Positions 30,775 through 39,079 of a DNA stretch of 64,000 bases are shown here, in pieces (position 1 is the first letter of the stretch; every line of letters starts with the position of its first letter). The stretch comes from an uncultured Myxococcales bacterium (lineage in GTDB: Bacteria > Myxococcota > Myxococcia > Myxococcales > Myxococcaceae). Location of the stretch: contig CALJKW010000013.1 of NCBI GenBank assembly GCA_937980205.1, positions 1 to 64,000 of the forward strand, given 5' to 3'. The translations under genes were made by a program, and so were the position numbers. The notes beneath the pieces were generated by a model. It was not told the origin of the DNA. It searched no databases and was given only the letters and a program-made list of their open reading frames with translations.

Positions 30775-33318
30775 ATGGTTCTTCGTTTGCTCGCGTTCGC
30801 GGCGTCGTGTTCCCTGCTGTTCGTCCCCGCCGTCGCCTCCGCGCAATGCGCGAACCGCTGCGGAGGCTTCGCGCAGACGTGCTGGTGCGACTCGGCGTGC
30901 GGCACGTTCAACGACTGCTGCGCCGACTACGCGGCTTCGTGCCGGCAGCCCTCGGTGCAGTCGTTCACCCCGAGCCGCGCGCCGACGACGGGCACCACGC
31001 TCACCATCATCGGCCGCAACTTCGGCGCGACGCCGATGGCGCAGGGCCGGGTCGAGGTCGGCGACGCGGGCTGCGCGCCGACCTCGTGGAGCGCGACCAA
31101 CATCGTGTGCACGCTGCCGGGCGGCGCCGGCGCAAATCACCCGGTCACGGTGCGCAACGAGCTCGCGCTCTCGGTCACCGCGGACAGCGGCTTCTCGTAC
31201 CTGCCGCCGGAGATCTCGAGCGTGACGCCCGCCTTCGGAGTGCCCACCGCGGGCAACGTGCCCATCACCATCATCGGCTCGAACTTCAGCGCGACCGCGC
31301 CGGCGACGGTGCGCCTCGGAGCCGCCGTCGCGATGGTGACCTCGCAGACGCACACCGAGCTCGTGGTGAACGCGCCGCCGGGCGAAGGAGCGGGGCAGCC
31401 GGTCGCGGTCGACGTCGCGGGACAGCTCGCCACGCTTCCGGGCGCCATCTCGCGCAAGCCGCCGTACATCGCGCAGGTCACGCCGAGCCCGCTGCCGGCG
31501 ACCGGAGTCATCACCATCGTCGGGCAGGACTTCGGCCTGACCCCGACGGTTCGAGTGGGGACGAGCGACTGCGTCCCGTCGTCGCAGTCGCACACGCAGA
31601 TCGTGTGCGCGCTCTCGGGCGCATCGGGAAGCGCGCTGGTGGTGAGCGCCGGCCAGCAGGCGAGCCAGCCGTATCCGGTCACGTTCGTCGCGCCGCAGCT
31701 CACGGGTGTGACGCCGAGCCTGCTTCCCTCTCCCGGCGGAGTGCTCATCACCATCACCGGCTCGGGGTTCACCTCGGGCGCGACGGCGACCGTGGGCGGG
31801 CAGGTGTGCGGCAACCCCTCGCTGGTGAACGGGTCGATCGTGTGCGTCGCGCCGGCCGGCGCCGGTCGACGCGTTCCCGTCGTCGCTCAGCTCGGCGCGC
31901 AGACGACGAACGCGTTTCCGATCGACTACGCGGTGCCGCAGATCAGCGGGCTGTCGCCCATGTCCGGGCCGACGGCGGGCGGCACGCGCATCACCATCAG
32001 CGGCGTGAACTTCGGGCCGTCGCCGTCGGTGCGCATCGGCAGCGGCGTCTGCCCGGTCGTCATGGGCAGCCACACGATGGTGGTCTGCGACACGCCGGCG
32101 GGCGAGGGGGTCTCCGAGGCGCGGGTGACCGCGGCGGATCAGACGGCGGTTCGCGCGTTCACGTACGACCCGCCGTCGATCACGAGCGTGCTGCCTGCGG
32201 CCGGGCCCACGTCGGGCAACGTGCCCATCACCATCATCGGCAACAACTTCGGGCTCACGCCGCGCGTGACGGTGGGAACGGAAGACTGCCCCGCCGTCGC
32301 TGGACTGCCCACGACGCACACGCGCGTCGTGTGCACGCTGCCGCCCGGCCAGGGCACGCAGCAGGTGCGGGTGTCGGCGGCGGGCCAGGTCGGCGCCGCG
32401 ATGTACTCGTACGGAGCGCCGACGGTCGCCTCGCTGACGCCGGTCACCGGACCCACTCAGGGAGGCACGCGCCTCACCATCAGCGGCGTGAACTTCGGGG
32501 CTGACTCGGCGGTGACGGTCGGCGGCGTCGCGTGCGCGCCGGCGTCGGCGAGCGCGACCCAGGTGACCTGCGATGCGCCCGAAGGAGTCGGACAGCAGAC
32601 CGTCACGCTGCGCAGCGCCGGCGTCGCGGCGAATGCGCCGCAGACGTTCGCGTACGGAGCGCCGGCGATCTCGAGCATCACCCCGTCGATGGGGCCCGCG
32701 GCTGGCGGGACGATCATCACCATCGTCGGCCAGAACTTCGGGGCGACCGGCGCCCAGGTGCTCGTCGGCAGCTCAGCGGTGTCGCCGACGCGGCAGAGGC
32801 ACTCGGAGGTCGTCTTCTCGACGCCCGCCGGCACCGGAGTGCAGCAGGTCCGGCTCGCCCGCGCGGGTGAGATGAGCAACTCGGTCACGTTCACGTACGT
32901 CGGCGCAGGTGGTGGCGCGGGCGGCGGCGCTGGCGGCTCGGGAGGTGGAAGCGCGGGCGGCGCGGGCGGCGCAGGCGGTGGCAGCGCCGGTGGTGCGGGT
33001 GGTTCCGGTGGCGGGGACGGTGGCTCCGGCGGCTCCGGCGGAGGCAGTGCTGGCGGCGCAGGTGGAGGAAGCGCCGGAGGCGCAGCTGGCGGAGGCGCCG
33101 GCGGTGCAGCGGGCGGCAGCGCGGGCGGTGCAGCAGGTGGCAGCGCGGGCGGCGGCTCCGCGGGCGGCTCGGCCGGCTCCGGCGGAAATGCCGGCGGCGC
33201 GGGCGGCGCGGGTGGCGGCACCGACGGCATGTCCGGCTGCGGCTGCGGCGTCACGGCTGGACCGGAGCTCTGGTTCGCGTTCGCGGCGATGCTGATGGCG
33301 CGTCGCCGGCGGCGATGA
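30775..33318 (+). CDS. Somatomedin-B plus IPT/TIG-repeat surface protein with MYXO-CTERM
   Basis: An 847-residue secreted protein. After a signal peptide (FAASCSLLFVPAVASA), residues about 24-60 have eight Cys in the spacing of a somatomedin-B domain (CANRC, CWCD, DCCADY). Eight IPT/TIG repeats follow (about 65-710), each with the ITIxGxNFG strand and a VTC/VVC Cys pair, as in cell-surface Ig-like modules. A Gly/Ala/Ser-rich spacer of about 115 residues leads to a MYXO-CTERM tail (GCGCGV, helix WFAFAAMLM, RRRRR), which targets proteins to the cell surface in myxobacteria. Probable adhesin or matrix-binding protein. Confidence 0.85.
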   Translation: MVLRLLAFAASCSLLFVPAVASAQCANRCGGFAQTCWCDSACGTFNDCCADYAASCRQPSVQSFTPSRAPTTGTTLTIIGRNFGATPMAQGRVEVGDAGCAPTSWSATNIVCTLPGGAGANHPVTVRNELALSVTADSGFSYLPPEISSVTPAFGVPTAGNVPITIIGSNFSATAPATVRLGAAVAMVTSQTHTELVVNAPPGEGAGQPVAVDVAGQLATLPGAISRKPPYIAQVTPSPLPATGVITIVGQDFGLTPTVRVGTSDCVPSSQSHTQIVCALSGASGSALVVSAGQQASQPYPVTFVAPQLTGVTPSLLPSPGGVLITITGSGFTSGATATVGGQVCGNPSLVNGSIVCVAPAGAGRRVPVVAQLGAQTTNAFPIDYAVPQISGLSPMSGPTAGGTRITISGVNFGPSPSVRIGSGVCPVVMGSHTMVVCDTPAGEGVSEARVTAADQTAVRAFTYDPPSITSVLPAAGPTSGNVPITIIGNNFGLTPRVTVGTEDCPAVAGLPTTHTRVVCTLPPGQGTQQVRVSAAGQVGAAMYSYGAPTVASLTPVTGPTQGGTRLTISGVNFGADSAVTVGGVACAPASASATQVTCDAPEGVGQQTVTLRSAGVAANAPQTFAYGAPAISSITPSMGPAAGGTIITIVGQNFGATGAQVLVGSSAVSPTRQRHSEVVFSTPAGTGVQQVRLARAGEMSNSVTFTYVGAGGGAGGGAGGSGGGSAGGAGGAGGGSAGGAGGSGGGDGGSGGSGGGSAGGAGGGSAGGAAGGGAGGAAGGSAGGAAGGSAGGGSAGGSAGSGGNAGGAGGAGGGTDGMSGCGCGVTAGPELWFAFAAMLMARRRRR

Positions 33319-33341
33319 GTCGGCGCGGCGGGAATCACCGC

Positions 33342-33402
33342 TCGTTCACGCTGAGCGGAGCCGAAGGCGGAGTCGCTGCGCGCCGCTCCGCTCAGGGTGA
33401 AC
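33342..33402. repeat. Dispersed palindromic repeat, copy 2
   Basis: GTTCAC-G-CTGAGCGGAGC (33344-33361) pairs with GCTCCGCTCAG-G-GTGAAC (33385-33402): 18-nt arms with one mismatch and a 23-nt loop. The left arm continues CCGAAGGC and matches copy 1 near 16475-16570. Located between two genes reading the same way. Confidence 0.75.
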
Positions 33403-33427
33403 GGAGTCATCTCGTCGCGGCCTCCCG

Positions 33428-35296
33428 ATGACGTGGACCCCCGCGCGCCTCGGCCTGGCGCTGGCGCTGGGCACGTTCATCGCCGGAGCCATCGCGGCGC
33501 TCCCCGGTCTGCCGGGCGGCGACGCCGGCGAGCTGATCAGCGCCTCGCGCTCGCTCTCGACGGCCCACCCGCCGGGCTACCCGCTCTACGTCTGGCTCGG
33601 CTGGGCGGCCTCGCACCTGCTCTGGGGCTCGCTCGCGCACCGCTACAACCTCTTCTCCGCGCTCTGCGCCGCCGCCGCCGCCGGCCTGCTCGGCGCGGCG
33701 CTGCTGCGGTGGACACGGAACGCGGCCGTCGCGGCGGCGGTGGCGATCGCCGCGGCGTGCACTCCGCTGATGCTCACCTGGTCGGCGCGCGCCGAGGTCT
33801 TCACGCTGAACCAGGCGATGGCCGCGCTCGTCCTGCTGCTCGCGGTGAGCTGCGCGGACGCACCGTCGCGCTCGAACGCGCTGCTGCTGGGCGCCGCAGC
33901 GGGAGCGGGGCTCGGCAATCACCTCACTCTGCTTCTCCTCGCGGCGCCGCTGGTGCTCGCGGCCACGCGCGGGCACCGCGCGCACGCGGCGCTCGGGGCC
34001 GCAGCGGGTCTGCTCGTCTACGCCCTGGTCCCGCTCGGCGCGGTGCTCGGTCCGGCGCAGGCGTGGGGCGACGTGCTGACGCCGGGCGGCTTCGTCGCCC
34101 ACGTCCTGCGCTCCGACTACGGGACGCTGCAGCTCGCCTCGTCGTCCGTCGGCGCCGCAACTCCGCTGCTGCCGCAGCTCGCGGCGCTCGCGCGCAGCCA
34201 GCTCGACGCCGCGGCGTGGGTCGGCGTGCCGCTCGCCGCGCTCGGCGCCTGGACCGCTCTGCGTGCGGCCGGCCCCCGGCGTGCGCTCGCCATCGCCCTG
34301 CTCGTAGGTTGGCTCCTGGCGTCGGTCGTCTTCGTCGCGCTGGCCCGCTTCCCGATGTCGTCGCCGCTGATGGCCTCGGTGCTCGCGCGCTTCTTCCTCT
34401 TGCCGGAGCTGCCGCTGTTCTTCCTCGCCGGTGTCGCGCTCGCTCGGCGGCCGGCGAAGGTGCTGCTCGCGCTCATCGTCGCAGGCTCGCTCCTGCGCTG
34501 GGGGCTCCAGCTGCGCCAACGACCGCCCGACGCGCTGCACGAGCTCTACGCGGCGGCGCTGCTCGAGCCGCTGCCTCCGAGCGCGGTGCTGCTCGTGCGC
34601 GGAGACCTCGTGAGCAACTCGGTCCGCTACGCGCAAACCACCGGCGCGCGCCCCGACGTCGCCGTGCTGGACCAGGAGCTGCTCACCTACCCCTGGTACG
34701 TCGCGCGCCGGCCGCCCGGCGTCGCGTTTCCCGCGGCGCGGTGGAACCCCAGCGTGAGCGGAGGCTTCTCACTCGCCGAGCTCGTCGCCGCCAACGGCGG
34801 CCGCCCGTTCTTCATCGCCGGCGACTTGAAGCCGGGTGACCCGACGGCGTCCTCCTTCAGCCGCTGGCCGGCCGGGCTGAGCGAGCGGCTGGCCCCGGCC
34901 GGCGCGGACTCGGCCCCAGCGCTCGCGGGCGCCGTCGCCGCCGAGCACACGCTGCTCGAGTCGCCGTTCGCGAAGGCCGCCGCGCTCCCGCGCCACGACG
35001 TCTGGGAGCTCGCCGCCGTCGACGAGCTCTGGGAGGCGCAGCACCGGCTCGCCGTGCTGCAGATCGCCGCGACCGAGCCCGAGCGCATCGCCGACGGCGA
35101 GCGCCGCATCTGGGAGCTCATCGAGCGGCGCGGCACGCCTCCGCCGCAGTACTTCCGAAATGCCGCCATCGCCTCTGCGAAGCTGGGGCACCTCGAGCGC
35201 GAGCGGCTCGCCATCGAGCGCTACCTCGCCGCCGCGCCTGCCGATGCGCCCGACCGCGCGGCCTTCGAAGCCGAGCTGACCCGGCTTCCGCGCTGA
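33428..35296 (+). CDS. DUF2723 polytopic membrane protein (O-glycosyltransferase-like)
   Basis: A 622-residue inner-membrane protein. The N-terminal half has the DUF2723 signature: GGDAGELISASRSLSTAHPPGYPLYVWLG near residue 35, preceded by a signal-like helix and followed by about 10 membrane helices. This superfamily is GT-C-like and is thought to use lipid-linked sugar donors; the Asp-Glu pair in GDAGEL is the expected catalytic site. The last 200 residues are soluble, with LRxxLE-like helices resembling a TPR/helical domain. No neighbouring glycan genes are seen. The substrate is unknown. Confidence 0.8.
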   Translation: MTWTPARLGLALALGTFIAGAIAALPGLPGGDAGELISASRSLSTAHPPGYPLYVWLGWAASHLLWGSLAHRYNLFSALCAAAAAGLLGAALLRWTRNAAVAAAVAIAAACTPLMLTWSARAEVFTLNQAMAALVLLLAVSCADAPSRSNALLLGAAAGAGLGNHLTLLLLAAPLVLAATRGHRAHAALGAAAGLLVYALVPLGAVLGPAQAWGDVLTPGGFVAHVLRSDYGTLQLASSSVGAATPLLPQLAALARSQLDAAAWVGVPLAALGAWTALRAAGPRRALAIALLVGWLLASVVFVALARFPMSSPLMASVLARFFLLPELPLFFLAGVALARRPAKVLLALIVAGSLLRWGLQLRQRPPDALHELYAAALLEPLPPSAVLLVRGDLVSNSVRYAQTTGARPDVAVLDQELLTYPWYVARRPPGVAFPAARWNPSVSGGFSLAELVAANGGRPFFIAGDLKPGDPTASSFSRWPAGLSERLAPAGADSAPALAGAVAAEHTLLESPFAKAAALPRHDVWELAAVDELWEAQHRLAVLQIAATEPERIADGERRIWELIERRGTPPPQYFRNAAIASAKLGHLERERLAIERYLAAAPADAPDRAAFEAELTRLPR

Positions 35297-35334
35297 GCCC
35301 GCAACTCCTGCGCGCGGCGCGTGTTGGAGCTGGC

Positions 35335-36612
35335 ATGCGAACGATGCCCGCCCTGCTCGCCGTGTGTGCCGCCTGTGGTCCCGCAGCGTTACCCGAGCCG
35401 ATGATGCCTGGGCCGACCGAGCCTCCCGGGCCGACGTACCACCAGGACGTCGCGCCGCTGCTGTCGGAGTCGTGCTCGGGCTGTCACGTCTCGGGAGGCA
35501 TCGCGCCGTTCGCACTGACCACGTACGCGGAAGCGAAGACCCACGCGGCGGCCATCTCTTCCGCGACGGCCTCGCGCTCGATGCCGCCGTGGATGCCGGG
35601 TGGAGCGACTCCGCCGCTGCGGCACGACCTGAGCTTGAGCGACGCGCAGGTCCAGCTGCTGGCCGCGTGGGCCGAAGCCGGCGCGCCGGAAGGCGACGCG
35701 GCGACCGCGGCTCCGCTCGTGCCGCCGGCCGTGGTCCCGTTCGAGTCGCCGGACATCTCCTTCGACATCGGCCACGACTACGTGCCGGACCCGACGCTCG
35801 CCGACGAGTACCGCTGCTTCGCGATTCCGCTCTCGCTGCCCGCGGCGCGGATGGCGACGGCGTACCGGGTGACTCCGGGGAACCGGAAGATCGTTCACCA
35901 CGTCATCGTGTCGCTGTTCGAGCCGGCGGCGATGGCCGAGCTGCAGCAGCTCGACGCCGCGTCGCCCGGCCCCGGCTGGCAGTGCTTCGGCGGGCCGGTG
36001 CCGGCGACCGCGATGAACGAGCCGGTGAACCAGCTCGGCTCGTGGGTGCCGGGCATGTCGGCCGTCGCCTACGTGCCGGGCACCGCGAACCGCATCATCG
36101 CGAACGCGATCGCCGTCGTGCAGCTTCACTACAACCTGGCGGGCGGCACCGACCCCGACCGCACGCGCATCGAGGTGAAGCTCGCTCCGCCGGGGGACGA
36201 GGCGTCGCTGCAGCAGATCCTCACCGTGCGCCTGCTCAAGCGGCAGCTCGCGATTCCGCCGAACACGATGGGGCACCTCGAGACGTCTTCGTTCACCGCG
36301 CGCCAGTGGACGCTGAATCGCTTCTACCCGGACGGCGACGGCTACGTGCTCGGCGTCGCGGCGCACGCGCACACGAAGGCCACGCGCATGCACCTCGAGA
36401 AGAACGGAGAGACCCTGCTCGACATCCCCCGCTGGGACTTCCACTGGCAGGGCGGCTACCAGTTCGTCACGCCGGTGAAGGTGCTGCCGACCGACATGCT
36501 CACCATCGAGTGCACCTACGACAACCCGACCTCGTCGACGGTGACGTGGGGTGAGGGCACCGACGAGGAGATGTGCATCGGCTACCTGCAGGTGGTCGAC
36601 CGCGCGCCGTGA
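35335..36612 (+). CDS. Heme-copper type II monooxygenase-like lipoprotein
   Basis: A 425-residue probable lipoprotein (AVCAAC near Cys11-14). Residues 47-51 are CSGCH, a c-type heme motif, with Met in MPPWMPG (about 83-87) as a possible distal ligand. The rest resembles ascorbate-dependent (dopamine-beta / PHM-type) copper monooxygenases: HH pair at 188-189 (KIVHHVIV), the LHYN His, an AHAHTKATRMHLE His cluster, and a C-terminal DEEMCIGYL Met, which are the two copper sites. The fused heme domain suggests internal electron supply. Probably periplasmic or surface. The substrate is unknown. Confidence 0.8.
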   Translation: MRTMPALLAVCAACGPAALPEPMMPGPTEPPGPTYHQDVAPLLSESCSGCHVSGGIAPFALTTYAEAKTHAAAISSATASRSMPPWMPGGATPPLRHDLSLSDAQVQLLAAWAEAGAPEGDAATAAPLVPPAVVPFESPDISFDIGHDYVPDPTLADEYRCFAIPLSLPAARMATAYRVTPGNRKIVHHVIVSLFEPAAMAELQQLDAASPGPGWQCFGGPVPATAMNEPVNQLGSWVPGMSAVAYVPGTANRIIANAIAVVQLHYNLAGGTDPDRTRIEVKLAPPGDEASLQQILTVRLLKRQLAIPPNTMGHLETSSFTARQWTLNRFYPDGDGYVLGVAAHAHTKATRMHLEKNGETLLDIPRWDFHWQGGYQFVTPVKVLPTDMLTIECTYDNPTSSTVTWGEGTDEEMCIGYLQVVDRAP

Positions 36613-36615
36613 CGG

Positions 36616-37248
36616 TCAGATGAGCCCGCGGCTGCGAGCACGCGCCAGCGCCTCACCCCGCGACTTCGCCTGCAGCGCCTCGTAGATGTTCTTGATGTGG
36701 CTGTGCACCGTGTGCGGGCTCACGTGCAGGCGCTCGGCGATCTGCTTGTACGTGAGCCCCTCGTCCACGAGCTTGAGCAGCTGCCGCTCGCGCGGGCTCA
36801 GCGGGTCGGGCTCGGCGGGTGACTTGCCCTGCAGCTCCTTGAGCACCGCGCGGGCGATGCGCGGGCTCATCGGCGCCCCACCGGCGCGAAGCTGCTGCAG
36901 CGCCTCGACCAGCTCGCGCGGCGCGCAGCCCTTGAGCACGTAGCTCATCGCGCCGGCCTTCAGCGCCTTGAGCACCGTGTCGCGATCTTCGAACACGGTG
37001 TGCGCCATGAACAGCGGAGCCCCCGCCCCCGCGCTCACCTTCTCGATCACCTCGATGCCCGTCATGTCCGGCAGCCCGAGGTCCGTGAGCACGATCTCCG
37101 CTTCGGTCTTCTCCAGCCGCTGCAGCGCCTCGGCGCCGCTGCCGGCCTCCCCGATCACCTTCATGCCCGGCTCGCCGTCGAGCAGCTCGACGAGGCGTCG
37201 CCTCAACGCTGGGTCGTCCTCCACGATGAACAGCCGCAGCGGTTCCAC
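36616..37248 (-). CDS. NarL/LuxR-family response regulator
   Basis: A 210-residue regulator with receiver domain (Asp11-Asp12, phospho-acceptor Asp56, conserved Thr and Lys) and a C-terminal LuxR helix-turn-helix (LSPRERQLLKLVDEGLTYKQIAERLHVS, about 148-175). It ends 23 bp downstream of the kinase gene 37271-39076 on the same strand, so kinase and regulator form a cognate pair. It would bind DNA when phosphorylated. Targets may include the upstream FAD oxidoreductase gene of the same operon. Confidence 0.9.
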   Translation of the reverse strand: MEPLRLFIVEDDPALRRRLVELLDGEPGMKVIGEAGSGAEALQRLEKTEAEIVLTDLGLPDMTGIEVIEKVSAGAGAPLFMAHTVFEDRDTVLKALKAGAMSYVLKGCAPRELVEALQQLRAGGAPMSPRIARAVLKELQGKSPAEPDPLSPRERQLLKLVDEGLTYKQIAERLHVSPHTVHSHIKNIYEALQAKSRGEALARARSRGLI

Positions 37249-37270
37249 GACGACCCGAAGGCTACACGCT

Positions 37271-39076
37271 TCACGCGCGCGGCACGTCGCCCGCGGCCGG
37301 GGAATTTCGGGGGAGCGGCACCTCGAGCTCGAGCGTCAGCCCGGCCTCCGACTTCACCTTGAGCTCTCCCCCGACCTCCTTCGCGCGCGCCCGCATGTTC
37401 GCCATGCCGCGGCCGGTATCGAGCCCCTTCGGCGGGCCCCCCGGGGCGGCGCCCGCGCCCTGGCCGTCGTCGCGGATGACGAGCGACAGCCGGCCCTCGT
37501 CCACCTCGACCTGCACGTCCACGCGCGAGGCCCCCGCGTGCTTCACCACGTTCGTCAGCGCCTCGCGGAAGATGCGCACCACCGCGAGCGTGAGCGCGCT
37601 CGGCGGCCGGCCCTCGTCCGGCACCTTCGCCTCGAGGTTGAACGTCTTCCCCTGCGCCTCGATGAGCTGCCCGCCGAAGCGGCGCAGCTCGGCGCACAAC
37701 ATCGGCCACGTCACCTGCTGCTCGCCCTCGTCGAGCGCGTGGATGAAGGTGCGCAGCTCGGCGAGCCCCTCGGTGGAGAGCTCCGCGATGGCGGTGAGCG
37801 CCTCCATCGCCTTCTGCCCGTCGCGCTTGCCGAGCTCGGCGAGCAGGCGGATGTGCGTCGTCGTGCCGCCGATGCCGTCGTGCAGGTCGCGCAGCATGGC
37901 CTCTTTCTCCTTCGCGCGGTCCGCCGCCTCGCGCGCGTACTGCGCGGCCTGCAGCTGGGCCGCCGTCCACGCCCGCTCGACGAGCACCGCGAGCGACAGC
38001 GTCATGGCGAACAGGCCGAGCGGCACGTACGCGGCGCGCGAGCTCGGCACGATGCCCACCGACGAGAGGATGTTGAGCCACATCGCGAACGTGAGCACCG
38101 CGACGCCGGTGAGCAGGATGCGCGCGCTCGTGCGGTCGGGCCCCGCGGCGCGCGCGATCACCACCAGCTTCCAGATGATCAGCGCGCTGTGAACCAGCAT
38201 CACCGCCCGCAAGCCGGTGCCCGCCCAGAACAGCAGCGGACCTCCCCAACGCTCCGCCTCGAAGCCCTGCAGCTCGACGGCGACCCAACCCATGAAGCTG
38301 GTGAACGCGAACGCCAGCGCCGCGAGATCCTGAATCGGCCGCAGGCGCTGTAGCAGCCGCGGCGGCGCCGTGAGCACGTCGCAGACGAAGCGCGCGAAGC
38401 CGGCGGCCATGGCGCCCAGCGAGATGCTCCACAGCCACATCCACAGCCCGGGCGTCAGCGGCAGCAGCCGATCTTTGAGCGACGTGTAGTACGCGACGTA
38501 GATGCTCGCCGCGAACGCGAAGAGCACGAAGCCCGCTCCGGCCTTCAGCCGCCGCCGCGGCACGAGGACGATGACGCCCAGCAGACCCACCGAGAACAAG
38601 AGCCCGGCAGTGACCAGCCGCCACACGTCGCTCACGAGCAGCGCGTCGAACAGCTCAGCCCGCTCGCCGTACCGCGGCACGCCGCGAATCCCGGCCAACG
38701 GGTAGTGCGTGCGAATGCGGAGCGCGACGAGGCGGCCCTTCGGCAGCGGCACGAGCGTCGGCGGCGCTCCGGGCGCGCCCTTCGCGTCGAGCCCGGCTGC
38801 CGGGTTGGTGAACACCTTCACGCCGTCGACCCAGACCTCGTAGCGCCCGAAGACGGCGTCGAGCATCAGCGCGGGCTCGCTCGGTGTGGGCTCGGGCAGC
38901 TGCAGCCGCTCCCACACCCATTCGCTGCTGCGCCCCGGTGGATGCCCGGGAAGCTCGAGCGCCGTCCAGCCCGGCGCGTCCCAGGCCTCGGTCGCGAACG
39001 ACGGGTCGTCGCCCCAGCGAAACTGCGCGCCGCTGAGCGGTACCGCGGCGAGCAGCAGCGGCAGCACGCACCACAA
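37271..39076 (-). CDS. 7TM-type sensor histidine kinase (HisKA_3)
   Basis: A 601-residue kinase. An extracytoplasmic jelly-roll-like domain (about 17-145, with FRWGDDPSF and a GRYEVWVDGVKV strand) follows a signal peptide, then seven membrane helices (about 150-375), as in 7TMR-DISM receptors. The HisKA_3 dimerisation helix has the phospho-acceptor His399 (LRDLHDGIGG) and an HATPase domain with TNVVKHAG (N box), DDGQGAG (G1) and GRGMANM (G2). It pairs with the NarL-type regulator. It starts 3 bp after the FAD oxidoreductase stop, so the three genes look like one operon. The ligand is unknown. Confidence 0.9.
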   Translation of the reverse strand: MWCVLPLLLAAVPLSGAQFRWGDDPSFATEAWDAPGWTALELPGHPPGRSSEWVWERLQLPEPTPSEPALMLDAVFGRYEVWVDGVKVFTNPAAGLDAKGAPGAPPTLVPLPKGRLVALRIRTHYPLAGIRGVPRYGERAELFDALLVSDVWRLVTAGLLFSVGLLGVIVLVPRRRLKAGAGFVLFAFAASIYVAYYTSLKDRLLPLTPGLWMWLWSISLGAMAAGFARFVCDVLTAPPRLLQRLRPIQDLAALAFAFTSFMGWVAVELQGFEAERWGGPLLFWAGTGLRAVMLVHSALIIWKLVVIARAAGPDRTSARILLTGVAVLTFAMWLNILSSVGIVPSSRAAYVPLGLFAMTLSLAVLVERAWTAAQLQAAQYAREAADRAKEKEAMLRDLHDGIGGTTTHIRLLAELGKRDGQKAMEALTAIAELSTEGLAELRTFIHALDEGEQQVTWPMLCAELRRFGGQLIEAQGKTFNLEAKVPDEGRPPSALTLAVVRIFREALTNVVKHAGASRVDVQVEVDEGRLSLVIRDDGQGAGAAPGGPPKGLDTGRGMANMRARAKEVGGELKVKSEAGLTLELEVPLPRNSPAAGDVPRA

Positions 39077-39079
39077 GGT

